64,000 bases of DNA from Gigaspora margarita (Eukaryota; Glomeromycota; Glomeromycetes; Diversisporales; Gigasporaceae): assembly GCA_009809945.1 (NCBI GenBank), contig WTPW01001565.1, positions 11,840 through 75,839 of the forward strand, read 5' to 3'. The notes beneath the pieces were generated by a model that was given only the letters and a program-made list of their open reading frames with translations, made no database searches and was not told the origin of the DNA. The stretch's first letter is position 1. Every line of letters starts with the position of its first letter. Shown here piece by piece: positions 1-11,828 of this stretch. Both the position numbers and the translations under genes were made by a program.

Positions 1-980
1 TTTTTTTTTTTTTTTTTTTGTTTTTTTTTTTTTAGATAGCATCTGGTCTATTTTTTTTTGGTTTTTTTTTTTTTCTTTAGAAAAAGTATTGGTTTGAAAA
101 ATTTTTTTTGAAAGCTTACATTTTGAAAAATGGAAACTGATACCAAAGTTGGTACCTGATGTTTGAAATGTAGCTAATATATACCAAAGTAGAATTCCTA
201 ACAGAAAAAATTTTTACTATGATCCTCAAATATAACCTCTCATAGATTATTCGGGGTCCTGTTTATATGGTGTCTCTACGGCGTTTGTACAGTATCTTTA
301 CAGTGTTTGTATGGTGTCTTTACAGAGTTTGTACGGTGGTATCTCTATAGCATTTTTGAAGTGTGCAGTGGTATCTCTACAGCGTTTGTGCAGTGGTGTC
401 TTTATGGAGTTTATGTGGTGTTTGTATGGTGTCTTTATGGTGTTTGTGGAAGATGTTTTTGTAATGTCTCTTGTAATATGTTTTGTAATTTTTTTTTTAA
501 TAAAAATATATTATTTTTTATTATTTTATAATTGTCAATATTATATATTTGTAATAAATTATATTATTAAAATATATTTGAATGTATTCTTTTAATATAT
601 GAAAATTTAGCTAGTATAAAGTAAATTATTATTATTTATTTTTTTGAATTGTTAATTATTAAAGATTTGCGCAAAAAATTAAATCTGCTAAATCTGCACA
701 GAAAATTAAATTTTTAAGGATTTTTTCTATACTGACAGTTGTGTGGTTGCTAATTTTTATAATTAACTTTTTAAAAATCTGTACAAATCTGCACTATAAA
801 AATTTTCCTGATATAATTTTATATATTGTTATAGCTTATATAAAATTTTATGCTATAATCAAGATTAGAATTTATTTAGCGTATTTTTTTAATTTTTTTA
901 TTGTAAAGTATAAATTTTGCGACTGATCTTATAAAAAAGTCTTGCATACAGCAATTAATAAAAAATTTTAAAGTCACCTT
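1..980. other. AT-rich region with degenerate minisatellite
   Basis: The first 75 bases are almost pure T. Between about 250 and 455 a degenerate tandem array of roughly 21-24 bp repeats the word TTTGTATGGTGTCTTTACAG; the open frames over it are products of the repeat and not believable genes. The rest is AT-rich with no gene. The bases GGGGTCCT ending at 254 match the right terminus of the AGGACCC transposon family described elsewhere in the window, but no left partner is visible. Confidence 0.6.
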
Positions 981-1007
981 ACCTATCTATATATATTTCA
1001 GAGTCCT
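981..1007. repeat. Orphan right end of AGGACCC-type MITE
   Basis: ACCTATCTATATATATTTCA followed by GAGTCCT matches the right terminus of the short MITEs at 34816-34991, 38865-41754 and 51745-51926. I could not find the matching left terminus or an 8-bp duplication upstream, so this is either a truncated copy or one whose left half has decayed. Confidence 0.6.
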
Positions 1008-2569
1008 CATCCACTGGGCTGATTTGGATGTTCTAACTACTATTAGAACCGTCTCGATGAGCTCTACAGCTTTCAATTAGTCGGTATGTATTTTTAACTT
1101 AGTAAAATAAATATTTTTAGATGGGCGCACACCACATTTGGGCCTATAGTAATTTTTATATGTGATCTGCATCACGTTTCACTATGATCATTCTTTACAT
1201 GACTGGCAGATTATCAATTTAAATATCCATTTTAATGAAAAAAATAATTAACCTGCTTAAAGAATTAAAATTTATTTTCTGACAATTTTTTGAAACATCG
1301 ATTAACCTTTTTTTTATTAATAAGCATATTAAATGAGTTTGGCATTTAATCAATAAACTTTTTCTACAAACTTGCTTTTTTATAACTTACTTGAAAAAAT
1401 TTACAATCTATAGAATATTAAAGATATCGCTCAAGCAACTTTGCCATGGATATTATTTTTTACTTCTCGCATTAATAGGTTTTTATAAAAAATATACATC
1501 GAGAAGTCAAAAATACAATAGTAAATAGTTTTGTAATTGTTAATAACGAAATTTGAAAAATTAATAAAGGACTGCTCAAGTATCACTTTCAATATTTATA
1601 TTGATTGATTATAATAAATGTACACTATTGCAAATGCTAACTAATTATATTGCTTGAGAAAAGTTTAATGCCATTGTGAGACTGAAAACATAACCTGATG
1701 CAGATACGTGCCTTGGTAACCTTGAAAAATCCAATTTTGGGCGTACTAGTATTGATCAGAAATTTTTTTTTGTAAATATTTTGATATTCTAATACAATCT
1801 GACCACGATTTTTTTAAAATTTCAGGTTGGCTTCTAATCAAGAGAATTTATGATTACATTTGGTAATCATTTAGCTACCCACTACATTTTTACTCATATT
1901 ATTACTTTATATTTTTATGCTTACCAAACCTTACATATTAAAACTCATTTTTTCCCCATTACATCTATTAAATAATAAAAGAATGTATATGAGCTAGCTT
2001 TTGCCAGAGGAATAGGCAGACTTTATTATTAAAAATTATACTTTGTGCATAATTATTTTGTAAAATAGTCCTTAAATAAAAATTACATTGTGTTCCTTTA
2101 TTATTAAATATAAAAAATTCAACTTAATCAGTATTATCCTTGTATAAGCTTCTACAATACAATACTGAAAATTAATAAATTAACTGGGACAATCAAAATT
2201 GAGCCTAAAAACTACATGCTTTTTTATAAATTGCTCTTCCAATATTTTAAATAAATACATTCACCCCAAACTTTTAAATCTTTAATGATTGTAGCCAAGT
2301 AGCTAAATTGGCAAATTAAGTTTTGGATGTCTTTTCCAAGGGCACAACATTTTTGGTGCTGATTGTGTAGACTAATACACCTATCACTTACCCTTTTATA
2401 ATTCAAAACTTAAATAAAATAAAATAAAAAATAAAAAAATAAAAAAAAATAAATAAATAAATATTTTAAAATTTAAGTGAGCTATATCATATTAAAAGAT
2501 GTGGTGAAATAGCTCCATGCATGAAGATAGTAGTAATGGTAGATGTTATTTAGGCACTCCATCAAGCAA
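1008..2569. other. AT-rich DNA without recognisable gene
   Basis: No reading frame longer than about 60 codons, no RNA gene and no clear repeat was recognised. An A-rich low-complexity run lies at 2410-2465. Confidence 0.5.
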
Positions 2570-3135
2570 AAATATGCCAAGCTCTTTATAGAAACTGAAC
2601 AACCTAGTGATCAGAACCAATAAATGCAACAACTTTTACAAGCCATGATAAATATCTTGAATCAATCTTAGGGTCTACAAGTAGAAAATTTAGAATGAAA
2701 TTTGGTGAACATTCCTATGTATACTAGAGAAAAACAAGGCCCAGTAGAGTAGTAGAAAGCAATAGACAGAGCCTTTGAAGCCAATAATATTGAGGGGCAA
2801 GAAGGTTGTCTGTAGTTAGTACATACTTGACTGGTTTTGTTACTTCCTGATGAGAAAATTATAGAAAATAAAAACCTCAAATTTTAACTTAGAGTAATAA
2901 GTTGGTTCTAGTACAAGGATTTGTGCAGCAGTTTCAGTTAAATTTTTGTACTTAGGCACTAATAACCCAGTAGAATTCTGAGCTACTAACTTATTATCAA
3001 AAACTAGGAGAGTCTGTGACCAGTATGCCCAAGATATGTTAGTATTGTTTTAATGTATAGCTAGGATATGGAACCAATATCCTAAAATAATGAAGGCACA
3101 ATTGTTTGTACAAGGCCTTTAGCCTAATGTTCCAA
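2570..3135 (+). pseudogene. Possible gag-like fossil fragment
   Basis: Short plus-strand stretches read like part of a retrotransposon Gag, including a piece of the type seen around the WNQYP and KAQLFVQGL patterns near 3060-3125, where Gypsy Gag proteins have a similar motif. It is badly decayed, has no visible LTR, and the assignment rests on weak pattern resemblance only. Confidence 0.3.
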
Positions 3136-3139
3136 ATTG

Positions 3140-3310
3140 TTAGTTGAAAAATTGAATAGTTGTCAACTTTTTAAATAATTGATTAAAAAAATTTTTAATC
3201 AACTAACTGGTTTATTATCAACTAGTTTGATTATGATTAATTATTAGTTGTTAACTAGTTGCTAACTAATTGATTGCCTATATTAATCAACTAAACAACT
3301 AGGGCTATAT
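3140..3310. repeat. Palindromic CAACTAGTT/TTAGTTG word array
   Basis: A 170-bp stretch is built almost wholly from the word TTAGTTG and its complement CAACTAA, ending in CAACTAGGGC. The style, short words in both orientations, matches the cores of the hAT-type MITEs at 10447-10832 and 11494-11779. No target duplication was found, so it is only a candidate member of that group. Confidence 0.45.
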
Positions 3311-4467
3311 AATAATTAACCCTCTTCATTCTTTCTTTGTTAACATACAGCAGATCATTTCCAAAAAAAATTATAATTAGACATTATGAATTTAAATTAT
3401 TGGTGCAAACCTTACTCGTAATCAGCTATATTTCCTTTTAGATTAAAATGGAAAAGATTTTTGTATAAAAATTTTATAATTCTAGTATGCACTATATGAA
3501 TTGTGTATGTGGATTATCTGATCATTCTGCACATGGCCCCAAAATTTTTTATCATACTTGGGTTGTATTTATAATTTTTTATTCATCACGTGTACAAATA
3601 TTTAAGATATAGATTTATGCATGAAAATTTGGACTGTGTTATACTAATTTAGATGCTAATTTTTGATTTTTTTTTTTTTTTTGCCTGTTTAATTAAATTA
3701 AATTATTATTCTTTTTTTATTATTTTTTATTTTTTTATTGTATTTTTTTTCAATAAGATAGCTGCACAGCATGTGATAGTGTGCAGGACCAGTACGATCA
3801 TGTGTGCCTAGTAAAAAATTAGCAATCATATTTTTTGTTGGACATAATCATATGATTTGCTTGTCCAATGCAAAATATAATTAAAGTCCTTTAATCATTA
3901 AAGCAAACTTAATTTAATAATTAAATTAATCATATATGCATTTTTTCAAAATGCAATTATTAGGCCATACAAAGTTGATTTTTTTGCATTATATAGATTT
4001 CAAATTTGGGATGGACAGGCATATTTTTTTAATTAACTGCAAATGAATAATGTTCACATTTGAGGTTATATTTTTATTTTTCACAACAGGAAATCAAAAA
4101 ATTTATTAGCAGTAATATTTTTTCTGTCAGTTCTATCAGGCTATTATGGGATTTAATGCCTCTATTAGATGTAAATAGCAAGAAAAAATAGATATTAAAA
4201 AATTGAATTAGCACAATTGGGATTTTTTTAAAAAAAAAAAAAAGTAGAAAAATTGAAAAAAATGAGACAGCAGGTAATGCAAAATGAAAAATAAACTTTC
4301 ATTGCACTAAAAGGAACAAGTTTAAACTTAAGATTATAACAGTTAATTATATATTCTTTGAGTTGCAAACATTAAAATGAACAGAATTAAACTTTATACT
4401 TATCATGGTAATTTATATTTTCTTGTAACATAATTGTTAAAGTGAACTGAATTAAACTTCATACTTA
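3311..4467. other. AT-rich DNA without recognisable gene
   Basis: Long homopolymer runs (T at 3663-3685, A at 4226-4245) and no supportable gene, RNA or complete element. Confidence 0.5.
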
Positions 4468-4579
4468 GGGGCGTACCATTTATCACATGGTTTATACCAT
4501 GGATACATGGGTCAGAGTGGTTATTACGTCTATATATAATATATATAATATATATATTAAATTACATATAGTATATAAT

Positions 4580-4824
4580 CAGGGTTGTTACATTTACTAT
4601 GTTTGTTCTATTGGCTTCTAATTCTATTCGCTTTTTTTATTTTTCTATTGTAAATTTTTAGTATTAAATTTTACTAATTAAATATAGAAATATTTTAAAT
4701 TTATTATTTTACTAATGGTCTAACAATATATATTAAATAATTGCAAATTATTAATAAAAAAATTTTTTTTTATATAAAGACAAAAAATCAAGCTTTTGTT
4801 CTATTGTTCTATTTGCCAACACTG
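4580..4824. mobile_element. hAT-type MITE nested in Harbinger-like element
   Basis: Begins CAGGGTTG and ends CAACACTG, fitting the hAT end rule YARNG, and is flanked by an 8-bp direct repeat TATATAAT (4572-4579 and 4825-4832). The flanks are AT-repetitive, so the duplication alone is weak; the ends and the position inside another element add support. 245 bp, no coding capacity. Confidence 0.55.
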
Positions 4825-4877
4825 TATATAATATATATAATATATATATTATTTAATATTAAGTAACTTTTTTTCTA

Positions 4878-5144
4878 CTAGTCCGTTTTGGATAATTTTA
4901 CTACCAAAATGTTCGTCTCATTGAGACAATTCTAACAAGCCCAAAATTATTAAATCCAATTACAGGATTACAAGATTGTTAAGGGTTTGCATTTTTTATA
5001 TATATATATTAAAATTTATATATATAATAATACAAACCCTTAGTAATTTTGTGACCCTGTGATTGGATTTTAATGATTTTGGGCTTGTTAGAATCATCTC
5101 ATTGAGACGAACATTTTGGTAGTAAAACATCCAAAACGGACTAG
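4878..5144. mobile_element. Palindromic MITE with TA flanks
   Basis: Two arms of about 110 bp, starting CTAGTCCGTTTTGG, are near-perfect reverse complements around an AT-rich centre at 5000-5030. The ends GTCCGTTTTGG and CCAAAACGGAC are flanked by TA, as in Tc1/mariner-type elements. The whole can fold into a single long hairpin. No coding sequence. Confidence 0.7.
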
Positions 5145-5299
5145 AAAATCAAGAGTTATATAATATTATATATATTTATATAATATATTATAAATATTAG
5201 TTGTTATATTAATTGGGACTAGGGTGATCACACCATACATGGATGGGGTAGCTATTATGTAAAAAATATTATGTGATAAATGGCATGCCCCTTATCTAC

Positions 5300-5365
5300 C
5301 TTGCATTGTTATTGCAATCACAGTGCTTAATCACCAAATAAAAGGCCTTGCATTGCATTTAGGAC
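5300..5365. repeat. Single unit of dispersed 56-bp minisatellite
   Basis: The stretch GCTTAATCACCAAATA followed by GGCCTTGCATTGCAT matches one unit of the array at 11180-12490 and the smaller array at 44930-45155. Confidence 0.5.
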
Positions 5366-5452
5366 TCCTACTATAAGACTTTTTTTGTTTTGTGTACTTT
5401 AGGGATTTTTATTTGCTTACATTTTACAATATAATATTTCTCTAATTATAAG

Positions 5453-7090
5453 AGGACCCCTAAATACTAATGTTATATATATATATAACCTTTGTCTTTA
5501 AACTTTATATGAGTGTACACTTAAATTTTATTATAAAGTGTACACAAACATTAAAGCAATAGTTCAAGTGTACGATATACCTTTAGATAATAATTTTAAA
5601 TTTATAATTAAGTGTACAACATAGTTTTAATTAAAAATAAATTAATGTATGACAAAGATATAATAAATATTTAAAATTAAATTACTTTAAAAAAAGTAAA
5701 ATGTAATAAATTATATTTATGTTTTAAAATTTCTATTAATTGAAATTGGTAATATTCAATTTTATACAATATTGTAATCCACAAAAGTTTTATCTTTTTG
5801 TGAAGCAACAATATTATATTATAGTGCTAAAGAGACCTTTATTCAAGTAAAATAGAAACTTATCTTCTAGTAACTATTGAGTTAAATCATATATATTCTC
5901 TATACAGTACATGCCAATCATTGTAATACTTAAGCAAACAATATTGATATTATTCTAGAATCAATTTAGAGACAGGTATATAAAGTTGATACTAAATTAT
6001 GCACAATAATAAATATTGTCACTATTATTGATTTTACTAGTTTTATTAAATTTTGTATGTTATATATATTATATTTATATATTATGTATGACTAACTATT
6101 CTTGTACAATAAGTAACTGTATGACATATCTTTTTTGATATTATTAATTAAGTGTACATCAAAGGTTGAGTTAAGTTGTTATTAAGGGTAGGGGGTACTA
6201 TTTTAAAATTATATATAATCTTAATAGTAAATTTTTTTTATAATTAATTTTATGAAAAATTATATTAAGTAAACTAATTTTAATACTTAAGACAAGTTTG
6301 TAGAGCAGGTTTTTCTAATTCTAATAATAGTAAAATTATTAAAATTGGTTAAAAACTCAATAAAAATATATTTTTAAAGATTGGGTATTAAAATTTAGTA
6401 ATAAAACTAACTTATAAATTTACGTAAATTGACCAATCAGAATTAGCAACTTTGTGTAACCCCAGAAAAATTTGTGCTCACCCAGAAAAACTTTGTGATA
6501 TATACAACTATATTTTTTTAATTATAATAATAGTTCAAAATTTTACCATAATAGGGGGTCGGTTAAAGCCAGGTACATCACGAGATTACCCGGTATGTAA
6601 CACGGATCCGTCCGAACAAAACAAAGCGAGACGACAAAGACAAGAACATGAAAAAATATAAAAATGGCTATCTAAACAGGTCTTGGTTCACTATGTAAAA
6701 GTGTCGGGAATGCGATTTTGCTATATACAAGCTGTCCTCTCTATCCGTAATATAACCCTAACCCTAATATCAATCGATTTTAATTAACAATTAGAAAAAT
6801 CGGGTAATCTCGTGATGTACCTGGCTTTAGCCATCTCCCATAATAGATAAATTGTTTTATTTATATTTTGTAAAATTTTAATGAAAATTAGTTGTAATTT
6901 AAAAAAGTTTTATTAGTAGCATATATCAGTTTTATATGAAAATTTTAAAATACTATATAAAACTATATAAAAATGATCTATGTACCCCCTACCTTTAAAA
7001 AAATAAAATTTGTGTAACTGTATGATAAACATTTTAAAAAATTTAGTCTAAGTGTACTACAAACGTTTTATGCATATATTCAGGGGTCCT
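5453..7090. mobile_element. AGGACCC-family element, 1.6 kb
   Basis: The left end AGGACCCCTAAATA and the reverse complement of the right end AGGACCCCTGAATA pair. A perfect 8-bp duplication ATTATAAG lies at 5445-5452 and 7091-7098. The interior is AT-rich with recurrent AAGTGTAC words near both ends and no transposase. A MULE-type MITE is inserted at 6555-6837. The element belongs to a group of five in this window sharing AGGACCC-like ends and 8-bp duplications. Confidence 0.8.
6555..6837. mobile_element. MULE-type MITE with 9-bp duplication
   Basis: Terminal inverted repeats share the core TAAAGCCAGGTACATCACGA over about 40 bp at each end. The 9-bp direct repeat CCATAATAG (6546-6554, 6838-6846) fits Mutator-like elements. 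The interior carries a telomere-like AACCCTAACCCTAA at 6754-6767. The 69-codon open frame across its left half is a by-product and not a gene. Confidence 0.8.
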
Positions 7091-7154
7091 ATTATAAGCT
7101 GTAGATAGCGAAATTACTATAGCCCCAAATAGAAAAGCAATGTACAGCAGCAAT

Positions 7155-8196
7155 TTCAGGTTAAAGCACATGGTATGGACAGACCAAGTTGATTATGTGT
7201 TTTACATTACCCCTCTCCCCTCCAGAAGAGGGAGAAGGGACTATAGCAAAAGTTTATTTTAATTGGCAAAAATTAAACTAAATGTACTTGTAACAATCTT
7301 TTTTTTATACAGTCAACTGTAATTTTTAAAAGTAAAAATTGTTATATCATATGAGAAATTTTTGTAATACATAATGTAGAAATCAACTTGAGTTATTAGT
7401 ATTTTACCTTGATTTTACTGTTTTTTAACTTGGAATATAGTAGAATAAAGAAGTTTCAAGATCTAGATGAAAAGCAAAGATTTTAAAAGATCAAAAGGTA
7501 GTTTAGCGTCCTAAGCAATTGGTAAGTAAAGTTGCAAGATTTTATTTCTACTAGTTTTGCTTGCCTAATAAAAAATACTATTTCAAACTATATCTAAACT
7601 GTACTTTAATTTTTTTGTTATTTTTATTTAGATTATAAGTATACTTTATAAATACAGTACAACATTTATAGTAGTAGTAGTTAGAACTGTTTACATATCT
7701 TGAATCTAGTTTAATAATATATTATAAAACTTAATTGTTTATTATAAATTTACAAAAAAAATAGTATATACATTGTGAAAGATAAATTAAAGTAGCTATT
7801 ATGAAGCAATTTAATATGTTGTAGTCTTTAATACATGTCTTCAAAAAGTATTAACTAATTTTTTGAAAGCAATAAATTCTTGTCCAAGTAGGCCAATATT
7901 TTATCCAAGGTACAATCAATATTTTTTTTAAGGTGTTTTGACAACCAATCAAAATGAAAGTCTGCTATGCTAGGGGAGAGAAGGTGGTTCATATAGTAAA
8001 ATTTTAAAAAAATTTTTTTTCAAAAAAAATTTTTCTGATTTGTTCTGTGACTATATAAAATTTTCTAAAATATTCCATAGTCCTATGTAAATCTATTTAA
8101 ATTTTTTTTACTATAAGGGAGAGAGGGAGTTCTGGGTAAAGAGGTGGTAATGTAAAATATATAATCAACTTGGTCTGGTTTAACTGCACATGCCAG
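7155..8196. repeat. Distant inverted repeat, arms of about 85 bp
   Basis: Arm 7155-7250 and arm 8108-8196 are reverse complements around the core GACCAAGTTGATTATRT. The same short peptide pattern, PDQVDYxFYIT, can be read outward from both arms. The 850 bp between is AT-rich with no gene. It may be the terminal part of an undescribed element, but no target duplication was found. Confidence 0.5.
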
Positions 8197-8199
8197 GCC

Positions 8200-10185
8200 A
8201 TAATCCTGTTTTTGCATCTTGCCTATTGCTATCAATATTTGTTTATTACTTTTCTCAATAGATTTACACATGATTATATTGGCATAGTAATTCTGCTTGC
8301 TATAGCCATATTCTAGTTTGCATATCTGGTTTTTCTGCACTTATTGTTTGTTTATTTCCCTTTCACCAAACAAAGCATTTAGCCTAATCTTGGTATTGTC
8401 AACATTATGGTACTGGCACATGTAATTTTGGATCTGGCACAAATGAAAAGCCTGTTTTTGCCCCAAGTATGCCTCAAGGCATAGGGAGCCACCTCTAACT
8501 TTTGCTCAAAGAAATTGTAGTCATAGTGAGTTGAAAAGAATTCAATAGAGTTAGTTAGTATAGTCTAAATTCTATGTATTTATTAAGAGGGGAAAAAGTA
8601 TATAATACCCTTCTTTTTGTTTCAATAAAGATAACTCATGAAGAGTTCAAATTTGAGTTCTAACCTTCAAATAAGATTAGAAGTGTTAAGAAGTTTTTTT
8701 TTTGTCTTTAAATAATTTTTTTTGTAATAAAATCACTTATTAAACTTACTCTGTATCTGTAAAATTCATTATTATTAGTTAAGTTGTATTATTATTTGTA
8801 ATTCTGTAATACATATTTTGAACTCCATTTAGTTTGTAATTTAGTTAAAAGAAGTAAGATCAAATTAATTACTTTTTATATAAAAAACATTAATTTATTA
8901 AACCCCTTTGATTATCTGATATATTAAACAATCAATCAATCCTATTGTTCAATTAATTACCCATATCAATTAATTTTGTATTGAACCTTTTATACCTTGA
9001 GCCCTAGAATAACAAAAAATAATGTAAATAGAGTAAAATTAGAACACCAACTGAAGTCAATTAAAAGAATAAAAGAAATACTTATTAGCACTCTAGCAAG
9101 ACTCAAACGACCTTTTGAGACCTAGACCAAATCTACCATGCCTCTTTCTGCCTACTAATTTGAGGATCAATAGTTCTGCCTAATTGTTAGACTATTGTTT
9201 TGATTAGATAGTAGTATTGTTGTATTTAGTTGTAAATTCGATTCCTACCCCTCTTACAATAGTCATGGAACCCACCTGCACTTATCAATTAATAATTAAG
9301 CAAGCAATAATATATTACTCTAAAAAAAGGATAACCTTTTAGTAATTTAGTGAATGTGATATTTTTGAAACAAAACTAGTTACAAAACAAAAGATGAACC
9401 CAAGCTCAAAAAATAAATAAAAAAAATAAACAATAGCAAAATCTAATAAAAATGCAAATTCAAAAAAAAAAAGAATGAATTAATAACTTTAATATCATCA
9501 AAATTAATAATATGAATGTTTGTAAATGTTGCAATAGTAATTAATATTTATAACGTCATCATCTTTGCATCATAAATAATTAATAATCAATAATGTCAAA
9601 TTTTATTATAAAAGCATGATCTATATGCGAATTATATGCAAAAATCTTGACTCCTTCCAAAAATTAATAAATGAAAATCATTACTTCTACCAAAAAAGAA
9701 TTTTGCAAAAATCAGCATAGTGGATATCAAAAAAGTTGAACGATACCATTCCTCTACATTTCATGTTGCACATTCCATATGATCATACTGGAATTATTAT
9801 ATTCATTTTTTTAGATCACTTAAAATAGATACTTATGTTAAAGAACAAATAAGAGCCTACTTCATGGTAAATTTGTTAATAAGTATCATATTTATATACA
9901 CAATTTTATTTTTTGATATTAAAATTTTGCTTGCGTTCAATTGAACTTTTAGCAAAACCTTTATTAGACAAAATGCCAGGGTGACTCCTGAAATTTGGTT
10001 TGTTGATCACAATATCTGTGGCTTTGCAGTTTCTTAAAATCAACCTGCATAAATTAACTTTATTCATTAATTTTTCCTATTAGGTTATTATCAGTTACTT
10101 TATTGTATTTATAAGATTTTTTAAGTTCTATGACTTTTGATTTCATAGTTAGATGTATGCATTAATTTATATTGTGTAAACTTTT
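8200..10185. other. Intergenic DNA without recognisable gene
   Basis: Low-complexity, AT-rich sequence. A short stretch at 9170-9260 ends in a B-box-like AATTCGATTCC and might be a decayed tRNA-derived SINE, but no A box or tail supports it. A CAATAAAG with a TATATAATACC upstream near 8600-8630 resembles an LTR promoter and polyadenylation region, with no boundaries visible. Confidence 0.4.
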
Positions 10186-10189
10186 ATTT

Positions 10190-10575
10190 TGAAATTATGG
10201 AATGAAAAGATCTTGACAACCATATATTTAATATTGATTAAATTTTTTAATTTAATTATACAGGCATATATAATCATAATAAAAACTTTTTCTGATTTTA
10301 GATAAGTAGTTGTTAAGACATCTTTGCTCAATGTTTGAAAAAAAAACTTTCTGCTATTTTTATTGATATTCAAGTTTTTTTCTAATCTTTGAATAAAGAT
10401 ATCTTGACAACCACCCATCTAAAATTTATGAATTTTTTATTTTGATTAGAGGTCTAACTCGATAAATACTGTTCATTGAATTTTCACTAAATATTCAAAT
10501 ATTCGAATATATAATTTTTCAATGAATAAATATTCGAATATTTAAAATTTCACTGAATATATTTATTGAATATTC

Positions 10576-10614
<39 letters not shown>

Positions 10615-11110
10615 ATAATTTTATTTTATTTTTTAATAAATTATTTGCAATTTTATTGGCTAATTTAAGTAAGATATTATATAATTTTTTAAAACTGAAA
10701 TATATTTAATATTCAATGAATATTCAGTGAATATTCATTAAATATTTTTCAAATTTTTGAAAAATATTCAAATAAAAAAATATTGAAAAACGAATATTCA
10801 AATACTTATTTTTTGACCAAGTCAGGCCTCTAATTTTAATTCTATGTGTCTGCATAATCAAAATAAAAAATTTTTATTGATTTAGATAGAAAATTGTCAA
10901 GATATCTTCATCTAAAGTTTGAAAAAACTTTGCTGCAGCTTTTGTAGTTATCCAAGCTTTTTCTAAAGTTTGGGTAATAATATCTCACAACCACCTATTT
11001 AAGATCGATGATAGGTGGTTGTCAAAACATCATTCAAAATTTGAAAAACACATTGCTACAGCTTTTGCATTAATAATTATCTATGCCTTTTCTAAACTTG
11101 AGTGAAAAAA
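10190..11110. repeat. Degenerate 120-bp tandem repeat
   Basis: Units containing GTTGTCAAGATATCTT, CAAAGTTTGAAAAAACTT and GCTGCAGCTTTTG recur at about 10190-10225 (partial), 10305-10420, 10890-11005 and 11010-11110, with a spacing of 120 bp for the last pair. The array is split by the MITE at 10447-10832. Some copies end in the complement GATATCTTGACAACCACC, so units may be partly inverted. Confidence 0.6.
10447..10832. mobile_element. hAT-type MITE with GAATATTC core
   Basis: Ends are TAGAGGTCTAACTCG and, as reverse complement of the right end, TAGAGGCCTGACTTGG, fitting YARNG. The 8-bp flanks ATTTTGAT and ATTTTAAT differ at one base. Nearly all of the 386-bp interior repeats the self-complementary word GAATATTC and its variants around an (AT)n centre. 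It has no coding capacity. Confidence 0.75.
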
Positions 11111-11264
11111 TCTTGTTTGTTTCAACAAAAATTTTTTAAACTATGCAATACTATTTAATTGAATTTTGATTAATTTCTGTCTGTAAAAGCCATAGAGCTT
11201 AATCACAACATAAGCTTCTTGCATTCTATTGCGGCCATGGAGCTAATTACAATATAAAGTTCAG

Positions 11265-11828
11265 TACAGGTTTTTTTCAATTTTTAACAACTGTCCTGCC
11301 TTGTTTAGAGCACCAGGAGTGTGTTGAGCATAACCTGGGTTTGCATAAAAAGTGCATCTTTCTGCACTATGAATACAAGAAAAATTTCAAATTATATTAT
11401 ATAATTGAAAATTTTATTTTGTATTTGCAGTAAGGAAGATGCTTTTCTTATACAAGCCCAGATTACATTCAGCACACTCCTGATGCTCTAAACTAGGGTT
11501 CCGCAATTTGATTTGATCTTCAAATAATTGAATCAAATATTTGATCAAATTCAAATTCAAATTTGACTATATTTGATTTGATCAAATTCAAATCTGGCCA
11601 AATTTGATTTGATTTGACAAATATTTGATTTGATTTGAAAATTACTATTAAAAATTCAAATTCAAATCAAATTCAAATCCAAATATTTGAATCAAATCAA
11701 ATTCAAATCAGAGTTAATTTGATTTGATCAAATTCAAATTGACCCAATATTTGATTTGATTTGAATTTGAGGAACCCTACTCTGAACAAGGCAGGACAGC
11801 TGTTAAAAACTAAAAAAAATCTGTACTA
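11265..11828. mobile_element. Foldback element inside the minisatellite
   Basis: Left arm 11265-11375 (containing TGTCCTGCCTTGTTTAGAGC) and a right arm reading back from about 11828 (containing GCAAGGCAGGACAGC-like sequence) are reverse complements. The right arm has itself been split by the 286-bp MITE at 11494-11779. No target duplication was fixed, because the flanks are repetitive. Confidence 0.6.
11494..11779. mobile_element. TAGGGTTCC-family hAT-type MITE, copy 1
   Basis: Begins TAGGGTTCC and ends GGAACCCTA, with 8-bp flanks CTCTAAAC (11486-11493) and CTCTGAAC (11780-11787), one mismatch. The interior is made of TTTGATTTGAATT-like words in both orientations. Two further copies with the same ends lie at 20887-21152 and 23851-24106. 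It interrupts the right arm of the foldback element, so it is the younger of the two. Confidence 0.85.

Larger units (their letters stand above)
4468..5291. mobile_element. Harbinger-like non-autonomous element, host of two MITEs
   Basis: The left end GGGGCGTACCATTTATCACA pairs with the right end whose reverse complement is GGGGCATGCCATTTATCACA (two mismatches). A TTA trinucleotide flanks both sides (4465-4467 and 5292-5294), the TWA target duplication typical of PIF/Harbinger elements. No transposase is present. Two smaller elements sit inside it, at 4580-4824 and 4878-5144, and together make up most of its length. Confidence 0.7.

Noticed and set aside
307-595. Two overlapping open frames with repetitive Tyr/Gly/Val proteins
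   Set aside because: They translate a degenerate 21-24 bp tandem repeat and lack any start or domain evidence.
8590-8720. Possible solo LTR with TATA-like box and CAATAAAG
   Set aside because: No TG...CA boundaries, duplication or second copy found.
9170-9260. Possible second SINE
   Set aside because: Only a B-box-like word was seen; no A box at the right distance, tail or duplication.
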